Source of the DNA: Methylotenera_A sp040387035
Lineage (GTDB): Bacteria > Pseudomonadota > Gammaproteobacteria > Burkholderiales > Methylophilaceae
Reading direction: 5' to 3'
Assembly: GCA_040387035.1 (NCBI GenBank)
Contig: JAZKEN010000026.1
Location: 1-40,434, forward strand
DNA length: 40,434 nucleotides
Below are positions 25,463 to 34,049 of the stretch, one piece after another. The position numbers and the translations under genes were made by a program. Numbering within the stretch: position 1 is the first letter of the stretch; the number at the start of each line of letters is the position of its first letter. The notes beneath the pieces were generated by a model, which was not told the origin of the DNA, searched no databases, and worked only from the letters and a program-made list of their open reading frames with translations.

Positions 25463-26701
25463 TTAATCTAAAAATAAGGCCAATAAATCGTTCAAATAGC
25501 GCTGGCCTAATGCGCTAGGTTTAATACGCTGGGAGTCTTGTGTGATCAACCCCTTTTGAGTCGCTACCGCCAACCCGGAACGAATAGCCTGCAAGCTTAA
25601 TCCAGTACGCTGCTGAAACAAACTTAGCTCAACACCATCGGTCAATCGCAGCGCATTCATCATAAATTCAAAGCCTAAGTCTGCCTGTGTTATCAGCCAG
25701 CTATTATCTACCGCATTACCATTCTCAGCATTTTCCATAAAGGCTTTTGGGTGCTTGTGCCGCGTTTCACGCGTGATTTTATCGTGATAGCTGAGCTTTG
25801 AATGCGCGCCTGCGCCAATGCCCAGGTAATCGCCAAATTGCCAATAGTTTAAGTTGTGCCGCGACTGGCTTTTGGGTTTGCAAAAGGCCGATGTTTCATA
25901 ATGTTCATAGCCATGCTCAGCCAACAAAGCTTCAATCTGTTCCTGCATATCTGCACTGGTATCATCATCCGGCAGGCTAGGCGGGGTGCGATGAAAGGGC
26001 GTATTCGGCTCTAAAGTCAAATGGTAAAACGATAAATGGTCCGGGTTAAGTGCCACAGCCTGGCGTGCGTCCTGTAGCGCATGCGCAAGCGTTTGGTTCG
26101 GCAGCGCATACATCACATCCAGATTGACGCGCTCAAAGGTATTCAGCGCCAATTCAGCCGCCGCAATCGCCTGTTTATCATCATGGATGCGACCCAGCGC
26201 GTTGAGATAATCCGCATTAAAACTTTGTATGCCCAGCGAGATGCGGTTAATACCTGCCTGCTTATAGCCTGCAAAACGCGCTATCTCCACAGTCCCGGGA
26301 TTAGCTTCCAGTGTGATTTCAGCACCATATTCCAGCGGCGTTAACATTCGCACCGCACTTAAAATTTCATCAATCGATTCTGCGGAAAACAAGCTGGGTG
26401 TGCCGCCGCCAAAGAACACGCTTTTGATTTTGCGCCCATAAACGCGCGGTACCGATTGCTCTAAATCCGCAATCAATGCGGCGACATAGCGCTTTTCGGG
26501 TATATCTGAACGCGATTCATGCGAATTAAAATCACAATAAGGACATTTCTTTACACACCAAGGAATATGGATATACAGCGATAAGGGTGGTGGATTGGTC
26601 AGGCCGGATAAAGTCGCCTCACCTAAAACGGGTGAAGTGGTATTGATGGGTTTTGCGCTTACAAAGTTTGCCTCAGCATTGATGGGGATAATCTTTTTCA
26701 A
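25463..26701 (-). CDS. hemW: HemW, radical SAM haem chaperone-like protein
   Basis: This 412-aa protein has the HemW signature: the radical SAM cluster motif C49xxxC53xxC56 in PWCVKKCPYCDFNSH, then VFFGGGTPSLF and SLGIQSFNADYL. It lacks the extra cysteine of the HemN cluster motif, so it is the haem-binding chaperone type rather than a coproporphyrinogen oxidase. About 38 residues precede the usual start of homology (PPPLSLYIHIPWC), and the only upstream start is a TTG at 26701 with a weak ribosome site, so the true N-terminus is uncertain. It follows the 70-codon ORF by 7 bp in the rph-rdgB-hemW operon. Confidence 0.93.
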   Translation of the reverse strand: MKKIIPINAEANFVSAKPINTTSPVLGEATLSGLTNPPPLSLYIHIPWCVKKCPYCDFNSHESRSDIPEKRYVAALIADLEQSVPRVYGRKIKSVFFGGGTPSLFSAESIDEILSAVRMLTPLEYGAEITLEANPGTVEIARFAGYKQAGINRISLGIQSFNADYLNALGRIHDDKQAIAAAELALNTFERVNLDVMYALPNQTLAHALQDARQAVALNPDHLSFYHLTLEPNTPFHRTPPSLPDDDTSADMQEQIEALLAEHGYEHYETSAFCKPKSQSRHNLNYWQFGDYLGIGAGAHSKLSYHDKITRETRHKHPKAFMENAENGNAVDNSWLITQADLGFEFMMNALRLTDGVELSLFQQRTGLSLQAIRSGLAVATQKGLITQDSQRIKPSALGQRYLNDLLALFLD

Positions 26702-26708
26702 GTCTTCA

Positions 26709-26921
26709 TTAGCTTTTTTGATAAGGATTAATCAATTCTTCAACGATACGGTTGAGGGTCTCGCGCATTTGCGCCTCAGACACTTCCATCAGCAAGCCAT
26801 CTTCAAACGCGTCTTGCATCATTTGCTGGATCTCTTCAAAATTTTCTTGCATGACCTTGATTTTTTCGGTGCAGGCAACCACGCTTTTATCATCGCGAAG
26901 CCATGTGGGTAAAGTTTTCAT
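26709..26921 (-). CDS. Small helical protein of unknown function (70 aa)
   Basis: This 70-aa ORF lies between rdgB (8 bp upstream) and hemW (7 bp downstream) on the same strand, with no room for other promoters. It is acidic and predicted to be mostly helical (KIKVMQENFEEIQQMMQDA, then MRETLNRIVEELI), with no membrane segment and a single Cys (C17). I do not recognise the family. The tight operon packing and clean composition support it being a real gene. A regulatory or scaffold role for its neighbours is possible but not shown. Confidence 0.75.
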   Translation of the reverse strand: MKTLPTWLRDDKSVVACTEKIKVMQENFEEIQQMMQDAFEDGLLMEVSEAQMRETLNRIVEELINPYQKS

Positions 26922-26929
26922 GTTATATA

Positions 26930-27526
26930 TTAGTACGTTAAGTGTTGAATCAATTGCAACATTTTACGCAAAGCATGGCCGCGGTGACTGACTTTATTTT
27001 TGATTTCCGGTGTGAGTTCCGCAGCCGATTGGCCGGTGATGGAATCCAGAAATAGCGGGTCATAGCCAAAACCATTATTGCCACGCGCTTTTTTTAAAAT
27101 CGCGCCTTTCCAGATACCTTCTGCAATCAATGGCTGCGGGTCGTCATGTTTGCGCACTAGCACCAGGCAGCAATAGTAGTGCGCAAAACGATTGTCAAAC
27201 TGCTTTAACACGTTTAATAAATGCGCATTGTTGTTGGCGTCGCTTATGGGCTCGCCGCCAAAGTAGGCAGAGTGCACACCAGGCGCGCCTTGCAAAGCTT
27301 CCAGGCATAAGCCGGAATCATCCGCCAAAGCAGGCAAGCCGGTGGCAAGGCTGGCATGACGGGCTTTGGCTAATGCGTTTTCTACAAAGGTGCAATGTGG
27401 TTCGGCAGCTTCCGAAACGTTAAAAGCCGATTGTGGTAATACTTCGATATCCAGCGGTTTTAACAAGGCCTGGATTTCGGCAAGCTTGCCTTGGTTACCG
27501 GATGCAATCACTAACTGTTTGAACAT
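26930..27526 (-). CDS. rdgB: XTP/dITP pyrophosphatase
   Basis: RdgB hydrolyses non-canonical purine nucleotides (dITP, XTP, dHapTP) to monophosphates, keeping them out of DNA and RNA. The 198-aa protein has the Ham1 family N-terminus LVIASGNQGKLAEIQ, the metal-binding and active-site region ALADDSGLCLEALQGAPGV, and GNNGFGYDPLF with SHRGHAL near the end. The length is normal. It follows rph by 12 bp, as in many proteobacteria. Confidence 0.96.
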   Translation of the reverse strand: MFKQLVIASGNQGKLAEIQALLKPLDIEVLPQSAFNVSEAAEPHCTFVENALAKARHASLATGLPALADDSGLCLEALQGAPGVHSAYFGGEPISDANNNAHLLNVLKQFDNRFAHYYCCLVLVRKHDDPQPLIAEGIWKGAILKKARGNNGFGYDPLFLDSITGQSAAELTPEIKNKVSHRGHALRKMLQLIQHLTY

Positions 27527-27538
27527 AGTGTTGCCTGT

Positions 27539-28282
27539 TTATGCGCTTAATACGGTTTGTTGCTTGGCTAATAAATCACGGATACCGCTTGTTGCCAAAT
27601 CCAGCATGGCGTTCATGGTTTCGCGCGCGAAGGGCTCACCCTCAGCCGTACCTTGAATCTCTACAAATCCGCCATCCGCTGTCATCACCACGTTCATATC
27701 GGTATCGCAATCGGAGTCTTCAATATAGTCCAAATCTAAAACGGGTGTGCCTTTGTATACGCCGACTGAAATCGCAGCAACGGCTTGCTTAAGCGGGTTT
27801 TCAGTAATTTTGCCTGATTGCAGCAAGGTAGAAATCGCATCGTGCAAGGCAACGTATGCGCCCGTGATGCTGGCAGTGCGTGTGCCACCATCGGCTTGAA
27901 TAACGTCACAATCGATATGCACGCTGCGCTCGCCCAGTTTTTCCAGGTCAATAATGGCGCGCAAGCTGCGGCCAATCAAGCGCTGAATCTCCTGCGTGCG
28001 GCCGGATTGCTTGCCTTTAGCCGCTTCCCTATCCATGCGGCTGCCGGTACTGCGTGGTAGCATGCCATATTCCGCGGTGACCCAGCCCTGGTTTTTACCT
28101 TTTAAAAAGCCAGGTACTTTTTCTTCTACACTGGCGGTGCACAGCACATGGGTGTCACCGAATTTAACCAGCACAGAGCCTTCGGCGTGCTTGGTGTAAT
28201 GACGGATAATCTCGACGGTACGTAATTGGCTGTTGCTGCGCTGGCTGGGGCGGCCATTGGTTTCGGCGTTAGTGGTTTGCAT
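27539..28282 (-). CDS. rph: Ribonuclease PH
   Basis: Rph is a phosphate-dependent 3'-5' exoribonuclease that trims tRNA precursors. The 247-aa protein has the RNase PH pattern: VLVKFGDTHVLCTASVEEKV, then GWVTAEYGMLPRST, the phosphate-binding region GRTQEIQRLIGRSLRA, and DCDVIQADGGTRTASITG. The C-terminal signature is DLDYIEDSDCDTDMNVVM. The N-terminal 15 residues before RPSQRS are somewhat variable. It heads the rph-rdgB-small ORF-hemW cluster; the PP2C gene ends... upstream on the same strand, 69 bp before its start. Confidence 0.96.
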   Translation of the reverse strand: MQTTNAETNGRPSQRSNSQLRTVEIIRHYTKHAEGSVLVKFGDTHVLCTASVEEKVPGFLKGKNQGWVTAEYGMLPRSTGSRMDREAAKGKQSGRTQEIQRLIGRSLRAIIDLEKLGERSVHIDCDVIQADGGTRTASITGAYVALHDAISTLLQSGKITENPLKQAVAAISVGVYKGTPVLDLDYIEDSDCDTDMNVVMTADGGFVEIQGTAEGEPFARETMNAMLDLATSGIRDLLAKQQTVLSA

Positions 28283-28351
28283 AGTAAGTGCTTAATCTGC
28301 TTAAAATAAACAGCTATTATAAGCCATGCATTATTCAGATTAAAAACTAAA

Positions 28352-29281
28352 CTAGATTTTTGGTTTTTGCTGCGTTTTATTCAGCGCGTTTTGAATCTCG
28401 GCAATGGTACTTTCAATATCATCATCAGACAAATCATTTAAATCGATGTCATCACTATTTTGTTGCTGAACCGTGTTCATGATGGTGGTGGTTTCACCTA
28501 ATGGCATCAGCTGTGTAGATACAGTGGTGCTACTTTGTTGCCTGTCACCCCATTGCAAGCCAATTGCACTCATATTGTCGCCGCGCTCATCACTGGCAAA
28601 TTCGGCACTATCCATCAGTTTATTGGTGGCGTCGGCAATCACCGTGTGGTGCTGGATAATTTCTTTAATCTGTTGATCGCTTAAAACGCCCCATACACCG
28701 TCGGTGCACAGCAAAATGGTATCGCCTTCTATCAGCTCAAAGCGGTCAGATAGATCAATCTGCGGCGGTGTTTCGCCGCCCAGGCAGTTGTATACCTTAT
28801 TTTTGTAAGGATGCGTGGCCATTTCCTCTTTGCTGATCATGCCTTTTTTGTAAAGGGATTGCACTACCGAATGGTCTTCGGTGCGGAATAGCAAATGCCC
28901 ATCACGGAAATGGTAAAGCCTTGAATCGCCCACATGCGCGCAATACAAAAAGCCGCGCTGAATAATCGCCACCACAATGGTAGTACGTGGCGATTCAATC
29001 AATTCATCCCTTTGCGTGACGTTGTCGATCATGTCGTGCACTTGCTGGATATGATCGATTAAAAACTTGGCTGGGCTGCTTAAGAAAGGTACTGCCAGGC
29101 GCTGAAATGCGTCGGTTAATGTTTTAACGGCCAGTTGTGCCGCAACTTCGCCATTGCGGTGACCACCCATTCCATCGGCTAATACCAACAACAAGGCATC
29201 TTTGCTGTAAGAATAAGCCAAGCGATCTTGATTGTAATTTCTAGGTCCTTGACGACTGTTCTGGTAGATAGAGAATTTCAT
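28352..29281 (-). CDS. PP2C-type serine/threonine phosphatase
   Basis: This 309-aa soluble PPM/PP2C phosphatase shows the metal-binding motifs NYNQDR (15-20), LADGMGGHRNGE (35-46, metal Asp D36), CAHVGDSRLY, and LCTDGVWGVL toward the C-terminal third. The last 60 residues are acidic and low in structure (DDIDLNDLSDDDIE). It lies 51 bp downstream of a Ser/Thr kinase gene on the same strand, so the two probably form a reversible phosphorylation pair. No type VI secretion genes are nearby, so the common link of such pairs to T6SS is not supported here. Confidence 0.93.
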   Translation of the reverse strand: MKFSIYQNSRQGPRNYNQDRLAYSYSKDALLLVLADGMGGHRNGEVAAQLAVKTLTDAFQRLAVPFLSSPAKFLIDHIQQVHDMIDNVTQRDELIESPRTTIVVAIIQRGFLYCAHVGDSRLYHFRDGHLLFRTEDHSVVQSLYKKGMISKEEMATHPYKNKVYNCLGGETPPQIDLSDRFELIEGDTILLCTDGVWGVLSDQQIKEIIQHHTVIADATNKLMDSAEFASDERGDNMSAIGLQWGDRQQSSTTVSTQLMPLGETTTIMNTVQQQNSDDIDLNDLSDDDIESTIAEIQNALNKTQQKPKI

Positions 29282-29332
29282 TTAAGCAGCGATTATTCAA
29301 TATTAGTATGTGATTAATAGGGCAATCATATC

Positions 29333-30274
29333 TTAAAGTGGTTTATTTAAAGCGTCTTTGATTTTGCTCGCGAAGCTGGGTTTTTTTACCTGAAGCGGCG
29401 GTACGATTTCAAATAGGGTTTTTTGCAAGGAAAACACACTTTGAGGCCTATCCAGGTAATTTAGTTTGAGGCAATTATCAATAATTTGCAGCAATTCTTG
29501 CGTGTAAATCCCTTTGCCTACTTTGGTGGCCGGTGCCAGGAAATCGTTTTTAACGCGCTGGTTAGCCGCCATGGGTGCTGACCTCACCAGGCAAGAGTAC
29601 ATACTGGCGCCTACGCTGTAAATATCGCTCCAGGGGCCTAACTGCTTGCGCTCAAAATATTGCTCCGGCGGTGCAAAGCCAGGTGTGTAGCTAGGCGATA
29701 GTTTGGATTGGGTTTGCGTCAATGTTTGGCGTGCCGAGCCAAAATCCAGCAGCACAGGTGAGCCATCCAGGCGAATATAGATATTGGCCGGCTTGATATC
29801 CAAATGCAGCAGCTTTTGTGTGTGTACTTCGCGCAGGCCATGCAGCAGTTCGCCAAACACGCGGCGTACAAATTTTTCGTTGACCGGTTCCGGTTGCGAC
29901 AGGATAAAGTCTTGCAAAGACTTGCCGCGTTCGTACTGCATCACCATGTAAACGGTGTTGTTTTCCCTGAAGAAATTAATCACGCGTACGATATTTTTAT
30001 GATCAATTTTGGCTAGTGCCAGGCCTTCTTCAAAAAAGCATTTCAGGCCGTGTTTAAAGGTGGCGGCATCGTCATCTGAGCCCAGTAGCACAGTGGCGCC
30101 ATCTTCACGCAAAGCCAGGCCAGTGGGCATATATTCTTTAATGGCGACGATATTCTTGTTCATATCTTGTGCCAGGTACACAAAACTAAAACCACCGGTG
30201 CTGAGCACGCGCGTGATGATATAGTCTTGCAGAATATAGCCAACAGGCAAAGATTGGTTTTTAAGTGTGGCCAT
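29333..30274 (-). CDS. Hanks-type serine/threonine protein kinase
   Basis: This 313-aa protein is essentially one kinase domain with no transmembrane segment or PASTA repeats. It has a glycine loop (LSTGGFSFVY), the ATP lysine K46 (VAIKEYMP) and the catalytic loop HLDIKPANI (D159), where the usual HRD arginine is replaced by leucine. The DFG motif is at 177-179 and the activation/P+1 region is TPGFAPPEQY. The non-RD catalytic loop suggests it does not depend on classical activation-loop phosphorylation. It is the first gene before the PP2C phosphatase and is divergent from yicC, with 156 bp between. Substrates are unknown. Confidence 0.93.
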   Translation of the reverse strand: MATLKNQSLPVGYILQDYIITRVLSTGGFSFVYLAQDMNKNIVAIKEYMPTGLALREDGATVLLGSDDDAATFKHGLKCFFEEGLALAKIDHKNIVRVINFFRENNTVYMVMQYERGKSLQDFILSQPEPVNEKFVRRVFGELLHGLREVHTQKLLHLDIKPANIYIRLDGSPVLLDFGSARQTLTQTQSKLSPSYTPGFAPPEQYFERKQLGPWSDIYSVGASMYSCLVRSAPMAANQRVKNDFLAPATKVGKGIYTQELLQIIDNCLKLNYLDRPQSVFSLQKTLFEIVPPLQVKKPSFASKIKDALNKPL

Positions 30275-30430
30275 TTAGTATCGGTGTAGCGTCAATGTCG
30301 CGTGCGAAACCTAGTTTTGTTAATAAGAATTTAAATCTTTAAACAACTAATTCTCGCATTCTCGCATAAAAAACACGTTAAATCATAGGGGTTTGATACA
30401 ATTATCACAAATTACTTTAAGAGTACAACC

Positions 30431-31297
30431 ATGATATTAAGCATGACAGGCTACGCGTCGCAAGAATACAACACCAAACAAGGTGTTTTAATGATTGAAT
30501 GCCGCTCGGTAAACCATCGTTATCTAGAATTACAGCTTAAATTAGATGACAATCTACGTGTGTTTGAAGCCACAGCGCGCGAACTGATTCAGGCCAAACT
30601 GGGGCGCGGCAAAGTCGATATCCGCATGAGCATGATGCGCGAATCGGGCGTGGACAGCGTGCCACAGCTCAACCATACCGTGTTGCAACAGATCGCAGAA
30701 AGTGCAAAAACCGCCGCACAATATTTTCCGCATACACAACCGGTGAACATGCTGGATATTCTACGCATGCCGGGGGTGATGATGTCGGAAGCGCTGGATA
30801 TCGACGCGCTGGAGGCGGATTTTAAACAGGTGCTGAACCAGGTATTGCAACATTTAATCGACGCACGTGCGCGTGAAGGTGAAAAATTAAAAGCGGTAAT
30901 TTTGGATCGATTGCAGCAAATTGAGCATCATGTCAGCGTCGTAAAGCCAATGATGCCTGCCTTGATCAAGCAATACCAGGCAAAACTAAGCGCCAAGTTG
31001 CATGAGGCAACCAATAGCCACGACGATGAGCGTATTCGCCAGGAAATAGTGATGTATGCGCAACGCATTGATGTAGATGAGGAATTGTCGCGCCTGGATT
31101 CACATATTTCTGAAGTGAAGCGTATTCTGCAAGCGGGTGGAGCGGTTGGTAAGCGCCTGGATTTTTTAATGCAGGAAATGAATCGCGAAGCCAATACTTT
31201 GGGCTCAAAATCGGTAGCAGTTGAAACCAGCCAGATTTCGATGGAGCTAAAAGTGCTGATAGAGCAAATGCGTGAACAGATTCAAAATATTGAATAG
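30431..31297 (+). CDS. yicC: YicC family endoribonuclease
   Basis: This 288-aa protein has the YicC hallmarks: N-terminal MILSMTGYASQE, then IECRSVNHRYLELQLKL, and a C-terminal DUF1732 segment ending RLDFLMQEMNREANTLGSKS. YicC proteins are RNA-cleaving enzymes. In many proteobacteria yicC lies close to gmk-rpoZ-spoT, but here a five-gene Anbu cassette separates it from gmk. It is divergent from the kinase gene. Confidence 0.94.
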   Translation: MILSMTGYASQEYNTKQGVLMIECRSVNHRYLELQLKLDDNLRVFEATARELIQAKLGRGKVDIRMSMMRESGVDSVPQLNHTVLQQIAESAKTAAQYFPHTQPVNMLDILRMPGVMMSEALDIDALEADFKQVLNQVLQHLIDARAREGEKLKAVILDRLQQIEHHVSVVKPMMPALIKQYQAKLSAKLHEATNSHDDERIRQEIVMYAQRIDVDEELSRLDSHISEVKRILQAGGAVGKRLDFLMQEMNREANTLGSKSVAVETSQISMELKVLIEQMREQIQNIE

Positions 31298-31326
31298 TGC
31301 CAATATAAACATAGCTTTGCGCAACA

Positions 31327-31343
31327 TGCACTAATCTGTTGCG
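31327..31343 (+). promoter_or_regulatory. NtrC-like binding site 1 (distal)
   Basis: TGCACTAATCTGTTGCG matches the enterobacterial NtrC pattern TGCACYAnnnTGGTGCA at all but two defined positions. Its centre is about 137 bp upstream of the predicted sigma-54 start and 42 bp (four helical turns) from the second site. It also lies inside a hairpin (GCGCAACA / TGTTGCGC, 31319-31344) that could relate to the yicC transcript end. Confidence 0.55.
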
Positions 31344-31368
31344 CGCATCTAAAAAACCGCTTTTTAAG

Positions 31369-31385
31369 TGCACTGTTTATGTGCA
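31369..31385 (+). promoter_or_regulatory. NtrC-like binding site 2 (proximal)
   Basis: TGCACTGTTTATGTGCA has perfect 5-bp outer arms (TGCAC / GTGCA) in the 17-bp spacing of NtrC sites. It is centred about 95 bp upstream of the predicted sigma-54 start. The extended repeat GTGCAC-N7-GTGCAC followed by a T-run could alternatively be a weak yicC terminator. Confidence 0.6.
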
Positions 31386-31444
31386 CATTTTTTACGCCTA
31401 TATAAAGAATTACCATAAAGTATTGTTTTTAAATAAATAATAAT

Positions 31445-31461
31445 CTGGCATACGCCTTGCA
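31445..31461 (+). promoter_or_regulatory. Sigma-54 (RpoN) promoter of the Anbu cassette
   Basis: CTGGCATACGCCTTGCA matches the -24/-12 consensus YTGGCAYRNNNNTTGCW at every defined position, with the required 10 bp between GG and GC. Transcription would start near 31472, about 30 nt before the ATG at 31501. With two NtrC-like sites upstream, this predicts nitrogen-controlled expression. Confidence 0.75.
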
Positions 31462-31500
31462 TGAGTCATAATAAGTCTTTAAAGTTAATCTAAGCTTTAG

Positions 31501-33078
31501 ATGAGTTTTAATTTAAAGAATGTAATCATGCAAAAATCTCCACAATCGTTTTTTGACGAAATGCAGCTAGATGCATCCAAGCTAGATGATAAGCATGTAC
31601 GCCACATTTATACGGCTTATCAGGATTGGCTAAAAGATATTCCGCACCATCAGTTGGAAAGTAAGCGACAGGAGGCAGAACTGCTGTTCCGCCGTGTCGG
31701 TATTACTTTTAACGTCTATGGCGAGGCAGATGGGGCAGAGCGCTTGATCCCTTTTGATGTGATTCCGCGTTTGATCTCCGGCAAAGAATGGTCAAAATTA
31801 TCGGCCGGGGCGATTCAACGCGTCAAAGCCTTAAATATGTTTTTGCATGATATCTACCACAAGCAGGAAATCATCCAAGCGGGTATTGTGCCGGCCAGTA
31901 TCCTGGCCAATAGCCAGTATCGCCCGGAAATGTTTGGCGTAGACGTACCCAACCAGATCTATGCTCATATTGCTGGGATCGACCTGGTCCGCACCAGCGA
32001 ATCTCAATTCTATGTGCTGGAAGACAATCTGCGTACGCCGTCAGGCGTGTCGTATATGCTGGAAGACCGCAAAATGATGATGCGGCTTTTCCCGGAATTA
32101 TTCCGCCGTTACCATATCGCGCCTGTGGACCACTATCCGCAGGTATTGCTGAAGAATTTAAGGGCTGTTGCGCAACCAGGGATATTGGAGCCAACGGTGG
32201 TATTGCTATCGCCTGGTGCGTACAACAGCGCCTATTTTGAGCATGCATTTATTGCCCAGCAAATGGGCATCGAGCTGGTAGAAGGGCCTGACCTGTTTGT
32301 GCGCAATAACGCTGTCTACATGCGCACCACGCAAGGCCCGCAAAAAGTCGATGTGATTTACAGGCGTATTGATGACGATTATATCGACCCATTGGTGTTT
32401 AATGCCGATTCGATGCTGGGTGTACCCGGCTTGCTTTCGGTGTACCGCAATGGTGGCGTGACGCTGGCCAATGCCGTAGGTACTGGCGTGGCAGACGATA
32501 AAGCCACATATATTTATGTGCCTGAAATGATCAGGTTCTACCTGGGTGAAGAGCCATTGTTAGAAAACGTGCCGACCTATGAATTGAGCAAAGAGGCCGA
32601 TCTGCAATACACCTTGGCGCATCTGCATGAGCTGGTGGTAAAAGAGGTGCAAGGCTCAGGCGGCTACGGCATGCTGGTGGGCCCGGCATCCACCAAAAAA
32701 GAGATTGAAGAGTTCAGGTTACGCATCCTGTCCAAACCCGCCAACTATATTGCGCAGCCGACATTGGCATTATCGACTTGCCCAACACTTGTTGAAGCGG
32801 GTATTGCGCCGCGCCATGTGGATCTGCGGCCATTTGTGCTATCGGGCAAAACCGTGACATTAGTGCCGGGCGCTTTGTGTCGCGTTGCATTAAAAGAAGG
32901 CTCGCTGGTAGTGAACTCATCGCAAGGCGGCGGTACCAAAGACACTTGGGTGCTTGAAGATGATGAAGAACTAGAAGCGCTGAACCTTGAAGCTCAAAGC
33001 AACCAGGAAACACAACACAGCCATGAAACCAAACTCAATGCGAAAACTAAAAACAGCAAAGTAGAAACCGTATGTTAA
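31501..33078 (+). CDS. Circularly permuted ATP-grasp type 2 protein
   Basis: This 525-aa protein belongs to the CP_ATPgrasp_2 (formerly DUF404/DUF407) family, predicted to ligate an amine to a carboxylate through an acyl-phosphate, possibly forming a peptide. Typical segments are SFFDEMQLD, the central VLEDNLRTPSGVSYMLEDR, VDVIYRRIDDDYIDPL and ATP-grasp-like VKEVQGSGGYGMLVGP. The last about 40 residues are a Gln/Glu/Lys-rich tail. The first ATG (31501) lacks a clear ribosome site; an in-frame ATG at 31528 giving MQKSPQSF is an alternative. It is the first gene of the Anbu cassette, directly behind the sigma-54 promoter, and overlaps the alpha-E gene by 7 nt. The substrate is unknown. Confidence 0.92.
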   Translation: MSFNLKNVIMQKSPQSFFDEMQLDASKLDDKHVRHIYTAYQDWLKDIPHHQLESKRQEAELLFRRVGITFNVYGEADGAERLIPFDVIPRLISGKEWSKLSAGAIQRVKALNMFLHDIYHKQEIIQAGIVPASILANSQYRPEMFGVDVPNQIYAHIAGIDLVRTSESQFYVLEDNLRTPSGVSYMLEDRKMMMRLFPELFRRYHIAPVDHYPQVLLKNLRAVAQPGILEPTVVLLSPGAYNSAYFEHAFIAQQMGIELVEGPDLFVRNNAVYMRTTQGPQKVDVIYRRIDDDYIDPLVFNADSMLGVPGLLSVYRNGGVTLANAVGTGVADDKATYIYVPEMIRFYLGEEPLLENVPTYELSKEADLQYTLAHLHELVVKEVQGSGGYGMLVGPASTKKEIEEFRLRILSKPANYIAQPTLALSTCPTLVEAGIAPRHVDLRPFVLSGKTVTLVPGALCRVALKEGSLVVNSSQGGGTKDTWVLEDDEELEALNLEAQSNQETQHSHETKLNAKTKNSKVETVC

Positions 33079-34019
33079 GCCGAACCGCCGATCACCTGTA
33101 CTGGATGGCGCGCTATATTGAGCGTGCAGAAAACATGGCGCGCGTATTGGAAGTCACTTACAGCATGTCGCTGGTGCCAAATGCCGCGCAAAGTGAAGCC
33201 GCGCTCTGGCTGCCGGCATTAGAAATATCCGGTAATGTGGATGCTTATGAAGAGGAATATGGCGATGTAAACGCAGCAGACGTGATTTATTATTTATCCA
33301 TGGATGCGGACAATCCATCCAGTATTTATAACGCACTACGTAACGCCCGCGAAAATGCACGCGCCGTGCGGGTGGCGATGACCTCTGAAACCTGGGAAAA
33401 CATCAATGCGCTATGGCTGGAATTTGCCCAGTTTATCGGCCAGGACCTAGCCAAGAATGGACTGCGTGAATTCTGCGATTGGGTCAAAGCGCGATCACAT
33501 TTATTCCGGGGTGTATGTTTTGGCACCATGTTGCGCGATGATGCTTTTAGTTTTGTGCGACTGGGTACCTTTATTGAGCGTGCCGATAATACTGCGCGTT
33601 TATTAGACGTGAAATACCACCTTTTGCTGCCGGAAGAGGAAGAGATTGGCGGCGCGGTGGATTATTACGAATGGAGTGCGGTATTGCGCTCGGTTTCGGC
33701 TTTCCAGGCCTACCAGAAAATATTCAGCGATACCATTGTGCCGTGGCGCGTAGCAGAGCTGCTGGTGCTCAGGCGCGATATGCCGCGCTCATTACACGCC
33801 TGCCTGGATGAGATATCCCCTATACTGGACCAGCTTTCAGGCGCGCGTCATACCGAATGCAGAAGACTTTCCGGCGAATTACATGCAAGATTGCGCTATG
33901 GCAAGATGCAGGATATTTTTCAGCATGGCTTGCATGAGTTTTTAAGTGATTTTATTGATTCAAACAATTTATTGGGCGCTGAAATCCAACGTGCTTTTTT
34001 AAGTATCAACGCTAGTTAA
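33072..34019 (+). CDS. Alpha-E domain protein
   Basis: This 315-aa, all-helical protein of the alpha-E family (PF04168) begins with the characteristic MLSRTADHLYWMARYIERAENMARVL. A second diagnostic stretch is GTFIERADNTARLLDVKYHLLL. The conserved Arg, Glu and Asp residues suggest an active or binding site, but no activity is established. It is found together with CP-ATP-grasp and transglutaminase genes across bacteria and is thought to work with them in peptide synthesis or modification. The ATG lies inside the end of the ATP-grasp gene, indicating translational coupling. Confidence 0.93.
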   Translation: MLSRTADHLYWMARYIERAENMARVLEVTYSMSLVPNAAQSEAALWLPALEISGNVDAYEEEYGDVNAADVIYYLSMDADNPSSIYNALRNARENARAVRVAMTSETWENINALWLEFAQFIGQDLAKNGLREFCDWVKARSHLFRGVCFGTMLRDDAFSFVRLGTFIERADNTARLLDVKYHLLLPEEEEIGGAVDYYEWSAVLRSVSAFQAYQKIFSDTIVPWRVAELLVLRRDMPRSLHACLDEISPILDQLSGARHTECRRLSGELHARLRYGKMQDIFQHGLHEFLSDFIDSNNLLGAEIQRAFLSINAS

Positions 34020-34049
34020 CCTTTCAAGCCTAAGTAGATAATAAGCATT

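Noticed and set aside
31368..31393. Hairpin plus T-run as the yicC terminator
   Set aside because: The stem is only 6 bp and the sequence fits an NtrC palindrome better. A dual role is not excluded.
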